Positions 10,501 to 24,000 of a stretch of DNA of 64,000 nucleotides are shown here, in pieces. Location of the stretch: positions 9,438,696 to 9,502,695 of the forward strand of contig CM019228.1 in assembly GCA_009741485.1 (NCBI GenBank), in the 5' to 3' direction. Position 1 is the stretch's first letter; every line of letters starts with the position of its first letter. Below the pieces are notes generated by a model. The model had not been told where the DNA came from and did not search any database. It worked only from the letters and a program-made list of their open reading frames with translations. Source of the DNA: Malurus cyaneus samueli. Lineage: Eukaryota; Chordata; Aves; Passeriformes; Maluridae. The position numbers and the translations under genes are program-made.

Positions 10501-10774
10501 GCAGCTTGCACAGGTATGCCCAGTTTTCTTGGTTCCTCTTTACAGCAGGAGAGACTTTTCTTCCAAGTGAGCTCTTGTTTCCAGGGAAAAGAAATCATTA
10601 TTTCTGTTTAAATAAGCATTTGGAACAATCTTCCATGGCTTCCTGTGGATAATCACAGGAAATGTATCACAGGATATGGTATCTGATGGTGGTGCAGAGC
10701 GTTTGTAAGTAAAGCAGGACTGTTTTGATGGGTATGGTGTGGCTTGGGAATTGGCTTTTTGAAACTGGTGTTTA
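7512..10774 (+). repeat. 3.27-kb direct tandem duplication, copy 1
   Basis: This begins at GTCTAAATACAGTGAC next to the A34 tract and ends at GAAACTGGTGTTTA, where copy 2 starts at once. It aligns over its full length to copy 2 with an offset drifting from 3,264 to 3,268. It holds no recognisable gene. Contents include a G10 run (7,786-7,795), a G-quadruplex-type purine tract (9,069-9,092), an AT-rich segment (9,540-9,670) and several AATAAA-type hexamers. Open frames within it recur in copy 2 simply because the DNA is nearly identical, so they give no independent evidence of coding. Confidence 0.97.
9069..9092 (+). repeat. GGGA-repeat tract, G-quadruplex type (copy 1)
   Basis: Repeated GGGA units with a single GGAG interruption give at least four G3 runs separated by short loops, meeting the usual G-quadruplex sequence rule on the plus strand. 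The tract is slightly different in length in the second duplication copy. Confidence 0.6.
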
Positions 10775-13700
10775 GTCTTAAATACAGTGACAGCAGAAAC
10801 CTGAAGGATCACAGTGAAAAATGGGACTTTCTCCCCTCACAATAACTGCGAAAAAGATAGGAATGTAATTTGTAAAGGCTGTTAAATTGCCGCCAAAATT
10901 GTAAGCTGGATGGAGAAATGACACAGAAGGGAAAAAGAAACAAATGCAGACCTGTTGTTATTGGAGTATTGCTTGAAAATGGTACCAGAGATGAACAGGG
11001 CGGAGGAGAAATGGAGCTGAGGAAGGGAGAGCCCACCCGCAGGAAAACTGGGGGGGGGGAGTATCTCCAAAAACATAAACCTATAAATACATCTTCTTTT
11101 TCATAATTTTTTTTGTTTTCTTTCTGAATAATACATCCCCTGTGCCTTGGAGGGAGCTCATTTCTCTGGACATGGCACTAAGGCAGAGTGCTCTTCTCCA
11201 AGCTCAGTTCTCCGGAGGGAGCTCCTTGCCACGAATGAGTTTGCAGGATGGGTTCCCCAGGATGAATTTTGGGATAAACGAGTTGCAAAGAGCCTGGGGA
11301 CAGCCAAGAGCCCTGTCCCAGGGTTTGCAGGTGCTGCTGGGATGGGGATAAACTGCAGGAATGGAGACCAGGAGGGACAGGAGTGTCCAGCCTCAGCAGG
11401 ACACAGCCCTGGACACATCCCCTCTGTGCCCTTCCGGGCCCCCAGGCTCCTGAGCACCCTGACGAAGCCAAATGGCACTTTGGATGTTTTAAAGTCATTA
11501 AAAAATGGATCTGCCAGGGAAGCAGAGTGAGCTTTGGGCACAATTCCAGCGGGTGACTGCATCAATGCCTGCAGGGTGGGGGTGTGGGGTGCCCACCACT
11601 CCTCTGCAGCTCCAGGATTGACTCCCAGGTCCAAAGGGTGCTGGGCTGATGTGTCTCAGCTCAGTCCCCCCTCTCCAGGAGCCAGAACCCCTGCTGCAGA
11701 CAAGGCTGTGTGAGCTGAAATCCCAGTTCCAGATGAGATGTCATCATTTGTATCAAGGAATTCATTGAAACTGGTTCTTTCTCACTATTTCAGATTAAAT
11801 TGTTCCTGTACACCCATGCCCCACAAAAGCAGGTGCTCAGAGGGTCACTGTTACCAAATTGTGATATTTCTGGTGGCTGTCTCCAACACTGGGCATCGGA
11901 ATATTTCCTTTCAGCTGGAAACATCTATGATTAAACTGCATCCAATGAGAAGAGTAGCAGAAATTGCATTTCCAGCTCCCCAGTTTAGCAGGTCAGTGGG
12001 TGAGCACCTCTGGCCTCGACACTCACGGCCGGGTAATTTTTCCCTGAAAAAAAAAAAAAAACAGAGAAATGCATGAGGTTTGGGGGGAAAAAATATCAGC
12101 CTGTAGGGAATGTAAAGCCAGGGAAGAAAATGAGGTAGGGGGAAGCTGCCCAGCTGCAAATGCACCCCTGCTTTCTCCTGCACCACAACCCCACTGTGGC
12201 TTCTCCTGTCTGGTCACATCCCTCGAAATCTAAAGTTATGACAGCAAAGAAACATTGGACAGATTAAAATGCAGGGAAATGATAGCAGGGGAGTTTTTTT
12301 CAGGGCTGAGAAGAAAAGCAGGGAGGAGGAAGGAGGGGGGAGGGAGGAGGGAGGGAGGAGATGTTTCCAGATATCTTGTCCCTTTAGAGAACTCACAGGA
12401 TTCAGACGGTTGGAGTGATCTTGACAGGCTAAAAACCCAATCTGCTGGAAATCATATACCTCAAAATAATGTGCTATTGCTGCTGATCGGCCCTGTATTT
12501 TAGGGCTGAATAGGTACAGTATTAAATTCATCTCGAGTTTTCATTTGCACCAGTTACAGCCTGTTTGACAAGGTCTGAGCAGAGTTTGAAAGGCTTTTAC
12601 TGAAAATAGTCATGGGAGGAGCGAGGTTTGATGGGTTTTCTCAAGGGCTGAGCAGCACCTGGGGTTTAGGGAGCTGGGGTTGCTCTGCCCTGTACCCCAC
12701 ACTGCCACAGGGAGAGCACCAAGATTATCATTAATAAGAAATACTGATGCGTTTTTTCCCTTACTGTTATAAGGCCTGAGCTCATTGAAATGTGCCAAGC
12801 CCTACATTTAACAAGGCAGCTCTACCAACAAGCAATTTGGGGTTATTATTAATACATTGTTAGCTGCTATCTGTTGATTAGGCTTGAAAATATACAATTA
12901 TCAAACAAAATAAAAAATATCCTTTCTTAAGGAACTTTCTACATATTCCACATTTTGCCCCATGACCTTTGGCAAACCTGTGGCCACTTGTGCTCATGCA
13001 TGGCCCCCTCAGCCCCAGGAGGGGATAAGGGAACTTCATTCCCTTGGCATGAGGGCTGCAGGCAGGGGAGGTGCTGCTGCAGTTAGAATTAGACAGAAAT
13101 ATGTTTTATTTGACATATAAATACAAAGGAGGTGTTCTGGGTGGTCCCCTGGAGGTTATTTACGTTTAAGTTGTCCTGGCCCCTCAGGATTTGTTTCTTT
13201 TTTTGTGGGGCTGCTGAGAGAAATGAGACCTGGTGTAGTGTAATTTAACTGCAGCTCCTTCTGCTGGGCTACCCTTTAGAAAATTAAAAACTTTTTTTCT
13301 GGAGTTTGGGCAGCTGTGTGTGTTTTCATAACTGGGAGACAAGTGGCTTTAATAACTTAGGGAATAAAAACCACCCAGGTTCCTGTTCTGGAACAATGCC
13401 AGTGCCAGATGCGTTTATAAAATGTAGACTGGAGGCACCTGTGGTAGAAAATACAGGTGGGAACAGCAAACTCAAGGCACCGTGGTTCCAGATCCACCTG
13501 GGAACAGCAGAATAAAGGTGCCAGCAGCCCCTAAAGTGCTGAATTCTTGAGAGATTTGGTTTATTTAGGCTTTGCTTGGCTCTGCTCAGAAAGAAGGAAA
13601 GGTCTTGCCCTGGAGCAGTGAACCCCCAAGGGAGCAGAATCTGGGAAAATGACCATAAGGAGGGAGAAGTAATTTGTTCAGAGGTGCTTCAGCCCCCTGG

Positions 13701-14042
13701 GAAGCCTTATGAGGAGCTTGGAGTGATTCTCCACACAGATCCAAGGAAAGTCAGCTCTGCTCCTTGGGGCAGCTTGCACAGGTATGCCCAGTTTTCTTGG
13801 TTCCTCTTTACAGCAGGAGAGACTTTTCTTCCAAGTGAGCTCTTGTTTCCAGGGAAAAGAAATCATTATTTCTGTTTAAATAAGCATTTGGAACAATCTT
13901 CCATGGCTTCCTGTGGATAATCACAGGAAATGTATCACAGGATATGGTATCTGATGGTGGTGCAGAGCGTTTGTAAGTAAAGCAGGACTGTTTTGATGGG
14001 TATGGTGTGGCTTGGGAATTGGCTTTTTGAAACTGGTGTTTA
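10775..14042 (+). repeat. 3.27-kb direct tandem duplication, copy 2
   Basis: The second copy follows head to tail with no spacer. It starts with GTCTTAAATACAGTG (one extra T relative to copy 1) and ends at the same GAAACTGGTGTTTA, after which unique sequence resumes. Most differences are single-base homopolymer indels. Three short patches differ more strongly: around 12,017-12,063, 12,709-12,770 and 13,047-13,105. The junction shows no more than one or two bases of microhomology. This is consistent either with a recent tandem duplication or with two haplotypes or read versions placed in series during assembly. Confidence 0.97.
12332..12358 (+). repeat. GGGA-repeat tract, G-quadruplex type (copy 2)
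   Basis: This is the counterpart of the purine tract in copy 1, with an added G-run near its start. The length difference between the copies is the kind of change produced either by slippage or by sequencing error. Confidence 0.6.
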
Positions 14043-17000
14043 AAATTCTTAATGAGAGCACTTGAAACGGAGCAGAGACAGTAGCAGGCTGAGTGAAAAG
14101 GAGAATGTGAGATAAGGAGGATGCACTTAAGGGAGAACACTCAGGGAAAGGTAGCAAGACTTAAAAATGGAAGGGAAGGAATTGTAGTGAGGGTTTTGGG
14201 GGGATAGGATGGATTTAAAAGGAGGAATGATAAATGCTGGCAGTTGAGGGGTGGGTAAACAGCTTAAAAGCTGAGCAACAGAATGGTACCAAAAGCAAAG
14301 TTTTTGCAATACAGCTCAGATAAGCAGGGATGGCCTCAGAGGTGCTGGATTTACTGTTTCACATTTCACTCTGCCTCTGTGTTTGGGTTTCAGGAAAGTG
14401 TCAGGGGACCAACCATGACTGTCTGTGATAAAACCCACACAAACAACAAACTGATTATCTCCTGATCTCTTCAGTCCTGCAGTACCCCCAGACTTGGTGA
14501 GTCTTACACCATCTCAAGTCACTTCCAAGTGAAGTTTGACTCACAACCCACAGGGACAAGATCTGTGTCCCTGATCTCGAGATGAGCCCTCGGTGTTCTG
14601 CCTCTTGTTTCTGTTCCTCGGTGCTGTCGGCTCTCTGAGGTGTCTGGGCTGGTTTGTAAAGAGCAATTTTCCCTGGAAAAGCAGAGTGGAGTCTCTGCAG
14701 CCCTCTTGTGCTATCAGTCCTAGCTCCAGACAGCGGGTGAATTAATTTCATTTTTATATTCCACCTAAAGCAGCATTTGGCTGCCTCTCCTCATCCAGCA
14801 AGTATTGTCAGTATTCTTGTCCCTTAAATAAACATATTTTCTGCTAATATTAAAATTTGCTTTCAAGAATGTTTAACTTTAATATGTCCTTTGAAATCCT
14901 AGTAATCCTGAAAATACTGTTTAATTTGAGACAGTGATTATTGTTTTGGTATTGAAAAATGAGGTCAGCATTTGATCCTTAGGGGTGCTCTGCAACCCAG
15001 TTGGAACTTGGCTACTTAACTTGACCAAATTAAAAGTACACAATTGAAATAGGAAATAAACTATGCAGATTACTAAATGTGTGGTTGTGGCTTATGCTTG
15101 AGCTCCAAGGAGCAATCAGAGATGAATTGTGTTGCCTGCTGCTCCTTTTTGTGCAGAGCATGGCTAAAAGCACTGCCCAGTGTTGGAAATCTCAGAATGA
15201 CAATCCTTTCCATTTTACTAAAAGGTTACTGAGTCGAACAAAAGGGGGGAAAAAAAGGAGTCTGACCAGTCCTCTGCTTCTTTCCACCACCCCAGTTTGG
15301 GGAAGGCCCAGGGATTTCATGTTGTTCACAACCAGGTCTCACTATTTACAGTCAGTGTTTTGTGCAGAAATATTTGTTTGTAGTTTTTTTTTTTTTTTTA
15401 GAAATTCTAGAACGGAAACATATCTTTACAGCCCTAGTCTAAAAATACTTTGCTTTACCTGTATTTTTACTCTATATTGTGATTCACTCCATTCCTACCC
15501 ACACTGAGCAGTCCCCATAATATTTTGAATAACTGAGAAGATTATAGGTACTGGATATGTCTAATTATAGGTGTCTGAGAGCATAACATTCCTGGTAGAA
15601 AAATCATGATCTCTGATTAATGCATTTGCACTCATCTCTGCCTTCTGAGTTAGTGTTTTCTTTAGCCACAAGTACAGCTGATGATTTGCAGTGATGAATG
15701 ACAGGCAAATTTGTAAACAACAAGATGATGTTAAAAGCCTTGTGAATTCAACAGGGCTTGAGTATGTTAATATCTGCTGGCTGCTTTCTAAGCTCATATT
15801 ATTAAAAAAATAGATTTTAAGAGCTAAAACCACTTGAGGGAGTGGGGATGGTTTCACAAAATAATATGGGCATGGGGCATTATATGGAATAATTGCATAT
15901 TTAGGATGCTTTTTAATATAGTTGATGGCAACAAATGTGTTCAGACATGCTGTGTGTTCACGGGTGTTTTTGTATCTTTGTTAAGGAAATTTGGTGTCAG
16001 GAAACATGGAGCTGCTATTTGAACATTCTCCCTGCCCCACTGGAAGCTGTTGTTTTGCAGTCCCTTGGGAATGTGGTTGCTGTCTTACAGGGAAAACACT
16101 AAGCTGGGCCAGCACAGTGGAAGAATTGCATTCCTCTGCAGCACACTGGAACAAAATAAACCCTGTCCAACCCACTGGCAATAACAGGGAGGGATAGGGG
16201 AAGCTCAGGGTGTGTAGCAGTTGCATTTGAAAAACCAACCAAACAGCCAAAGTCTCCACAAACCCCACAAAAAAATGCTTCAACCCCACGACAAGGAGAG
16301 CTCTTTTACCCACCCTACACAGCATTATCCAAGCATAATGGAGTGGCCATTTCCCACAATTATGTGTGTTTTGTGATTGTCATGGCTTTAGAGTGCCTCT
16401 TACGCCATGTGGTGGCTTTTCTGTGTCTGCTCTCTGCTCTCCAGAAGGATCCTGGGAAGCTGAACAGACCATGTTTTTTAACCAGAATTGATAGACCAGG
16501 CATCTCCCCAATGGATTTCAGGTTCTTGTCTTTCCAAACCTTGCTGGGGAGGGGACTCCAGCAGGGCTGCCTGGTTCTGTGTTGGGTTAATCCCAGCTGG
16601 TGTCAGTCCACGTGAGATGGAGCCCTTCAACCCTCCGTTACAGATCACTGCAAGTTACTTGGTTCACTCTGAGCCTTTTCCCCCCTCTACCTCAAAGGTC
16701 GGGTGTGCATTGCAGACACCACTGATTCATTGAAAGTCATGGAATGTAGCTCTCCAGACTGTATTTCTGATTTCCTAAGTGTTCAGAACAATGTGTTAAA
16801 GGTCTCTCTCTTATTCCATAATGCAGCGGTGCACGGTGTTGTCAGTCACCTTTTATCATGGTGAGATAGATTCTTCCCTCTAATTGCCATGACAAATTCA
16901 TTTGCAAAACCTCTGAGGTGGATTGTTGGCTTTTTGCATGGAAGGAAGGTGGCCTTTCTGACCAAGCACTAAAAACAATCCGAGTCCACAAAATCTTGAG

Positions 17001-19600
17001 TATTATTAGTGTCAAAGTCTGCTCTGTACTTGTCATAATATTCTGTTCTGTAATTCTGTGCTTTGGGTAAATGGGTCACTAGATAAGATTGACAACAGCC
17101 TCAGCAATGAAAGGTTTTAAGCTGGAAGCTGGATGAGAAAGCAGAGCAATTTCTTTCAAAAGAAATTACACTGATGTTATTTGTTATTGCTGCAGTTAGA
17201 GATCTGTCAGGCTTTCCAATTTAAAACCTTGCTTTCTAGAACACTAAAACATGTATTTCAAAGCAGAACTTTTAATGCAACGTTCTTTTTTTCCTCTGTC
17301 ATCTCTCTTACGTGAAGGGTAGTCATAATTTCTTATTGCTCTGGGAACAGCAGGAAAACATTGGTAGTGGATGGCTCTCCTGTGTTCTCCAAAATGGAGA
17401 AACTGGTCTGGCCAGACTACGCTGGTGTGGTGACATTCCTAATCCCTTCTAAACTCAGAACCAGTACATGGCCACTGATCAGCACAGGTCTTCTGCCTGT
17501 ATCTGGGAAGTGCCTAAGTCATTTTCAAAAACAAAAAAAAAACCAACTCAGCTTCAGAAATACCTTGAAATTTCCTATTTAAAGAAAATGAAATTTCAAC
17601 AAAATGCCAATGAGCACAGATAACCCAGTATTTCTTTCCATTAACTACTCAACTGTCTTTGGAAGTGAAAAGGCACAAAATACTTTCTAGGGTATTTTTC
17701 TGTGTCAGCTACATGAGGTAGGTACAAATGCAGTGAGATGTTCAAATTCTATTATCTCTGGGGTATTTTGGTAGCTTGTTGACAGGTGAAATTGGGCCCT
17801 TTCACACCTTTCCACTCTTTGCTAGAGGTGGTCTCAAAGTTGTTATTGGTGAACACTTGAGTGTCTTTTTAACGATTAAAAAAATGCATATTGCCGACAT
17901 GAAAGTGACAGTTTTGAAATTTTAAATTTATATTTGCAGGGGTTAATTTATATTTAATTTAAGGCTGTTTGGGTTTGTTTTTTTCCTGCTGTACTGTTTC
18001 ACCAGGCTCCTCATGTGACAACCTGTCAGCTCGAGAATTCCAGTGTTAGTATGGGCTGGTGTTTCGGACAGAATGAAGGGAACAAGACAAAACAGGGAGT
18101 GTACAGAAGAGATTGTGGCAGTGAGAGTCATGCTTTCAGCTTCCCCAGCCGTCCAAGTTTATCTTGTCTTTCCTAGTACATTTCTGATGATGAGCTGGGA
18201 TTGAAGAACTTAGGCATAATTGTGTGGTTTTATTTTTTTCTTTGAAGCCATGACTGCTGCACGTGGACCAGCGTGAAAATTAAAACTGTCTGCAAAACAA
18301 GTTTGTTTTTACCCTTCGATTGTGTCATGGCTTGCACAGTCTTGCAGAGCATGAACAAAACAAATCTCCCGAGTGCAAGAAAAGTCAGGAGTTGGAAAAG
18401 TGCCCTCTGTCCATTGTCTGCAGTTTCTCACCTTGCTATTGCCTAAACCTGTTAGTGATGGTGAGCCTGGAGCATGTGAAACAAAAAAGGCAGGTGCAAG
18501 CACAGTGGCCCCGTGTGTGGTCACAAATTCTGAGCTGTTGATGTCACTTTGAAAGAAAGGCTCCTGCTGCTAGTCCAGCAGTGAAAGGGTGCATTGGTTG
18601 ATGCCTCTGAGGGACCTGGAATGTCGGAAAGACTTTGTCACGGTGTGTGATGCTTCCCTCTGAAAGCTCTGCTGTGCAGTGGGGACACAGGTATGCCTGA
18701 CTCAGGTTTCCATGGAGATTCCTTGTCCCTCATTACCATAGGTGGAGTTTGCAGATGGTTTTTCTTTGCCTAACCTTCTCCTGTTTCCTTTTCTGGTTTG
18801 TTTTGGGGGGGGAGGCAAAAGATGTTGTGTTTTTTCTGTGGGTTGTTACTGTTCGGGGTTTGTTTCTTTTGGTTGGTTTTTCTTTCCTTTTGGTGCTATC
18901 AAGTTGTGAGGATTTTTCCCTTTCTGGAGTGAAGGTAGAGGGAAGCAGCTGCTCTGCTCAGTGTTTGTGGGTGGAATGAGCTGTGGCTTTTCCTGCAAGC
19001 TCCATCCATAAGTTGAGTGCCAGCCGGGAACCCCAGGCAGGGCAGGACTCAGGCACAATCTCCATTTGAGGTGATGTCTCTGCTTCACTTCTCACGATGA
19101 AAACTGATGGGCACTCCCAGCTCTCCAGCAGCCAGTGGAACCCTGGCTGTACATGTTTGATGGGGAATGTGATTTCCAGCAAACAGAATGAGTAGCTCGA
19201 GTGTTATTTTTAACTGTCTCCTGTCGCCTTTAACTGTATTAGCAAGAGTAACACTACACTACTTTTCCTTTTTTAAAATAGCAACAGATTCATTTCTTAT
19301 TGCAGAAGATGAACTAGGAGGGGTTTTCTTTTTGGAAATAAATGGCCTGGGCTCCCTCTCATACGTGACTTCCTTCGCCCCCATCCAAGGCAGCACTGAC
19401 CTACCAGACATTTGCAATGTAACAATAAAGTGCCATTGTATTTCTGCTTTTATGTGCTGTTATTAAATCTTAGTAAGCCTGAACGTGTGAGTTCTGAGGG
19501 TGTAGTAGAACGTGGTGTGGATAATTTGACTGTGCAATAAAAGGAAAGGATATGGCTTTAGTGGGGGACTGTTGGTCTGCAGCAGTTTGGTTTGTGAAAG
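14043..19600. other. AT-rich non-coding DNA, no gene recognised
   Basis: Base composition falls clearly after the duplication. I saw no exon, RNA gene or known repeat in this interval. A T17-type tract lies near 15,384-15,399. The short open frames have no flanking splice signals or domain content. The sequence looks like intronic or intergenic unique DNA. Confidence 0.5.
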
Positions 19601-21000
19601 CTGGTAAAAAAAAGTTCAATCTTAGATGTATTTTATCAAATTTAGATACACTCTGCCAGTTTCAAAGGCAGAGAGCTTTCTGCCTCCTTCAACAAATATT
19701 GTATTACGCTGTTACACTGTACACTGGCTAATGTCATTTTTATTAATGAAGCTCATTTGATAGCCTGAATCATAAATGTATTTCTTCTAATTTGCGTTTA
19801 ATTTTCAAAAGCCCTTAAAAGAAAGTTGAAAAGTGTCAGTGACACCATTTCTGAGGAACTAGAATTCTTATTTGCACACGTGCATGGACAAAATGGGGAA
19901 ATATGACATCATACTGCAGTAATTCCAACAAGAGAAAAACAACACTGACAGCCAAGTATCTGAGATTATTTAGCAGGCATGGTAAAGTTGGTGGTGTAGA
20001 ATTTCTGCATTTTAACTTTTATTCTGAACTGTGATCTACCCTGCCACTGTAATCAGCCGTATTAGAAATTCTTAACTTTTTTAGAAGAGCAGCAGTCCTT
20101 CAGTGCTGAAGTAGTTGGTTCTATTAGTGTTAACCATGACATTTAAGCACTTGTGTACTGAGAGTTTTGTTGAAATGTTTTTCTTCATGGCCTTGTGAGA
20201 CTGACAGTCATTGCCTTTCTTGTACTTGCACAGAAAGGGACTTAGAAAAATGAATTATCTTTAGGTAATTGCATATGGAAAGTGTAAAATTGATATTATA
20301 GCGAAGAGCTTTGTGATCCTAAGCTCTTGGCTTTTCCTGCGAGTGTTTTGCTTTGTCTCTTAGAGTGTGAAACAAAAATGGGGATAAAAATCAGACTCAA
20401 GATGGGGCTCATGTTTATGGAGCTTTGGTTTTAAGAATGTTTTTTTTAAATTTGGTTAGCAGTGTTAGTTTCACTGTCTAACATGAACATTAAATGCAAG
20501 GTGGTACTCCTGACCTGAGCCTAATGAGGTGAAAATGTTATGTCCTATAAAAATAAAGGGTTTATGATCACCAAATTAGTTTGACATATCTGTGGAGCAG
20601 CACTACCCATTCGGGCCCACACAATCTCTGTGCTATTAAAGCTCCAAACAGTCTAATCAATTCCAAAAGTTCAATTTCTGTTCCTACAGGCTGCTCCCAT
20701 AATGAATTAAGGGAGGCATATCAAATGTAATAATGCATTGTTATGAAGGTTTTGGTAAACTTGCCAAATGTCAGGCTGCTGGTGCAGTCATGGTGCATTA
20801 ACTGCTGTGATTAAAGCTGAGCTGTCCTCAGAGCTCACCTGGCTTTGGGAATTGAGCTGCAATATCCTGCCTGGGGCAGCAGGGAAGTGTGCTGCAAAGG
20901 TTACACTGAGCAGTGAATATTCAAAACATTAGCTTTTTAACAGGTTTAGTGGCTGTTTCTTGTAAATGAAGCATACAAATGCTCTGTAGTTCATATAATG
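19601..21000. promoter_or_regulatory. Candidate conserved non-coding region
   Basis: No gene. The stretches at about 19,690-19,830 and 20,620-20,830 have the texture of vertebrate conserved non-coding elements: AT-rich without simple repeats, and dense in ATTAAT, CATAAAT, TAATGAA and CTAATCAA homeodomain-like cores. This is an impression from motif content only. No alignment was available, and AT-rich neutral DNA can look similar. Confidence 0.2.
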
Positions 21001-24000
21001 AAGACAATAAACTATTCCCTGTATTTGGAGAATCTGCTGCTCCTCCAGCTGTAGTGTGGAGACTAAAAATTGCTTTCAGTAACTGTAAACACTGCATTGA
21101 ATGGCTAATTAGGGGTGAGAATGGGAAAAGAAAAAAGCCCATTTTGATATTTGACTCGAAGTTCTCTGTGAAAAATAAATGGTAGTTCCCATTTCTGGGT
21201 ATGCTCAGTTCAGAACTTGTACTGGACAGTAAGGTTAACACTTGGTAATTTATGGACGAGCTTCTGGTTCCTCTGTGTCACTCAGCACAAAGGAATGTTA
21301 ATGCTAATCTTACCAGACACTGCTGGATTTCTCTAATGTCATGTCCAGTGGAATTATGTCTGGAATGAATGTGTGTGTAGCTAAAATGTTAAGAAAATGT
21401 TTCAGGAGGGAGAGCTGAGCTCTTTTGCATACACAGAACTTACAAAATGCTCTGTGATCACTAGCAGGAAGTGATAAGTATTTAATTAAGGGCAGGGAAA
21501 TGTGGTCCATGTAGAGATTTTTACATTTCAAGAAAATCAGAACTGATACTGAACTGTGGATAGGATGGATTATGCCTGTTTCTAGGAAGAATCAAGTAGT
21601 TGTAGGTCATTTTTGCCCTAAATAATGCTGAAAGCATTTTCCAGGCTGAATGTAGAGGTCACATCAGCCATCCCTGGTTAACCATGGCCAACAGAGCAGA
21701 GCAAAGCTACCTGAGAGAGCAGGGGAGAGAATGATGAAGAATGATGATCCAGCTGAAAAGGAGAGGTGCACTTGAGTGAGCAGACAGCAGCTGAAGCAAG
21801 TTGAAGTTTAGCCAGGACACCTTGATAACTCAGCCCTAACACTGCATGGCAGAGGAGCAACCATCCCTCTCATAAAGAAAATAGGTTTTAGGGTAACTTG
21901 CTCCACATGCAAGAACTTTGAAACCTGTTCTTGGATTGGAACATTTCCCTGTGCAGGCCAAGGGAATGAAGGCATTCAGGAGTGACAGGGGAAAAGTGTA
22001 ATAATTAAATCCTGAGTTTGGCTTGCAGAGGAAAAACCATTTGTGTACAATCAAGTGTGTGGTGTTTTGCTTTCCTCCAGACTGCAGAATGATGTGCAAC
22101 AGCAAGTGGTGGAAGGCACACTTTCCCTGGATAGATGGTTTCTCATTATTCATGAAATGCCTATAGAAAATGCCTCACATGCACGGCAGCAGTGGGGGGA
22201 GGACAGTGAACAGGGAGAGAAGGACATAATGGAATGTCACTCCCTTCCTTGTAGTATAATGTGACCTTTCCATTAAATTAACATTATGCTGTTTGCACAG
22301 AAGGAGAGCTAAGATAGAAAGTATTTTTAGGGGGTGATAGTCAAGTTAATTAGGCAGCTGTAATTTACTCTTTACTAAGAGCTCAAAAGCAGGGTATGGG
22401 GAACAGGGGTTTCATGTTGCTTTGCATTCCACTCATTTTGAAGAGTTGTTTTGTCTTGATTGTTAAATCCGGGCTGTGACGTTTTTTCAAGTACTGCAGC
22501 CTGGACCTGTTTTTTCCAGTGTATTAAGAGAGAGGTTTTGACTTTAATGCCTCAATGATTTGCCACTAAAAGGTTTATGCATCCTCTCTGCTAATCTAAT
22601 GGGCAGAAAAGACAGATTCCACAATCCTTCTAGGCATGGAGGACCGAGGTATTTCATATGCCAGTCTATCAACCTCAGAGTAATCGTGGAGTAAGGCACA
22701 GTTCTTCAAATGAGACACTGCTAGATCTTGGTCTGTGAGCATTTCATTTCATTCACACCTACTCAATTTTATTTAAGGGTCAAAAGTTGCTTCATAAAGC
22801 TGATATGTCAGATTTAAATTCATAATGGCTCATTCATACACTGCATACATTACAAATCTTCCGTTTTGAAGATTTACTCTGATTTTTTCCTAAGTTTCCC
22901 TACTCATAAAAGGCACATTCTAGCTGTGTTACATCAGGCTCCAGATGTGTTTGAAATAAAGGGATTGCAAAGCTGTTGGGGTTATTGTAATATTTTCTCT
23001 GCTGCAATTAAAATTAGGTTGCAGTAGGTTCCAGAACCCACTGGAACCCATTGGAGCCAATGCTGGTCACTGTGTGCTCCCTGCTGCGTCTTTGGCCTTG
23101 AGCTAAGGCCTGTGGCACTGCTGGGAGGGTGAAATCATATCATTCTTCATCTGTTAGAGCAGCCCTTGGACTGCAGTCCTTCAGTCTGAAGTTTATTTGC
23201 TTCAATGGTTTTGGCTTCAGTGCCTCATTTCTCCCCAGCAGGTAACACAGCGATCAGAGAACCTCATTTGTCTGCCATCCTGAGCATCCTCATCTGTCCA
23301 GGTGGCATCATTTAGTCCCAGTATTTGTCAACATTTCCATCCCAGTGCTTCAGGAATCATTGGTTTGTTTTTTTTTTTACTTCTGCTCTCAGCTGATTCT
23401 TCCCTCTCCCCCAAAGCTGTTCTTTAATGCTTGTACCCCTTGAGCGTTAGTTCCCAGTTCAGACAGAGGAAGACTTACAGCTTTATTAGATAACAAATGA
23501 TCCTCAGGGCTCATTGTTTACCTGCTGTTTGGGAAGCTGAATTTAAAGAGGGTTTCTATTCCCTTCCAAACTGTTTTACAAACCCAGTTTTTAGTGCTGT
23601 TTGGTGTTGATCAGTTCAGCCAGAGCAAGAAATATTTATGTCTTTCATGCAGTGTATTTATCACATTAACAGTACAATTAAAGATCTATAGCAATTGTCT
23701 TGTAGTTCAATCCCAAACACATTCTAGTCCAATTCCATCATGATGGAACTGATATCCTCTTCCAGAGGGCAGACACCTGAAATAAAGGATCTGTTCTTCC
23801 TCTCAGGAAACCCCTCACATACATAGGACCAACACAGCATTAGCTTAGAGCATATGGTTAAAATATTTTGTCCTTTATGCTGCTTTACATTGTTGATACT
23901 TCGTTTTGGATAGGGTTATGTATTTATATGCTCAAGAAGCTGAGAGCTTTTGTTCAATGAAAGGAGAACATTTAAACTTTCCTGTCAACACCTGCAGTGG

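Noticed and set aside
12129..12137. TGAGGTAGG resembling a let-7 seed start
   Set aside because: The rest of the mature sequence and a hairpin partner are missing.
17030..17065. TTCTGTTCTGTAATTCTGTG resembling a CR1 terminal repeat
   Set aside because: The TTCCAACC-type tail is absent upstream, so it is probably a chance T-rich stretch.
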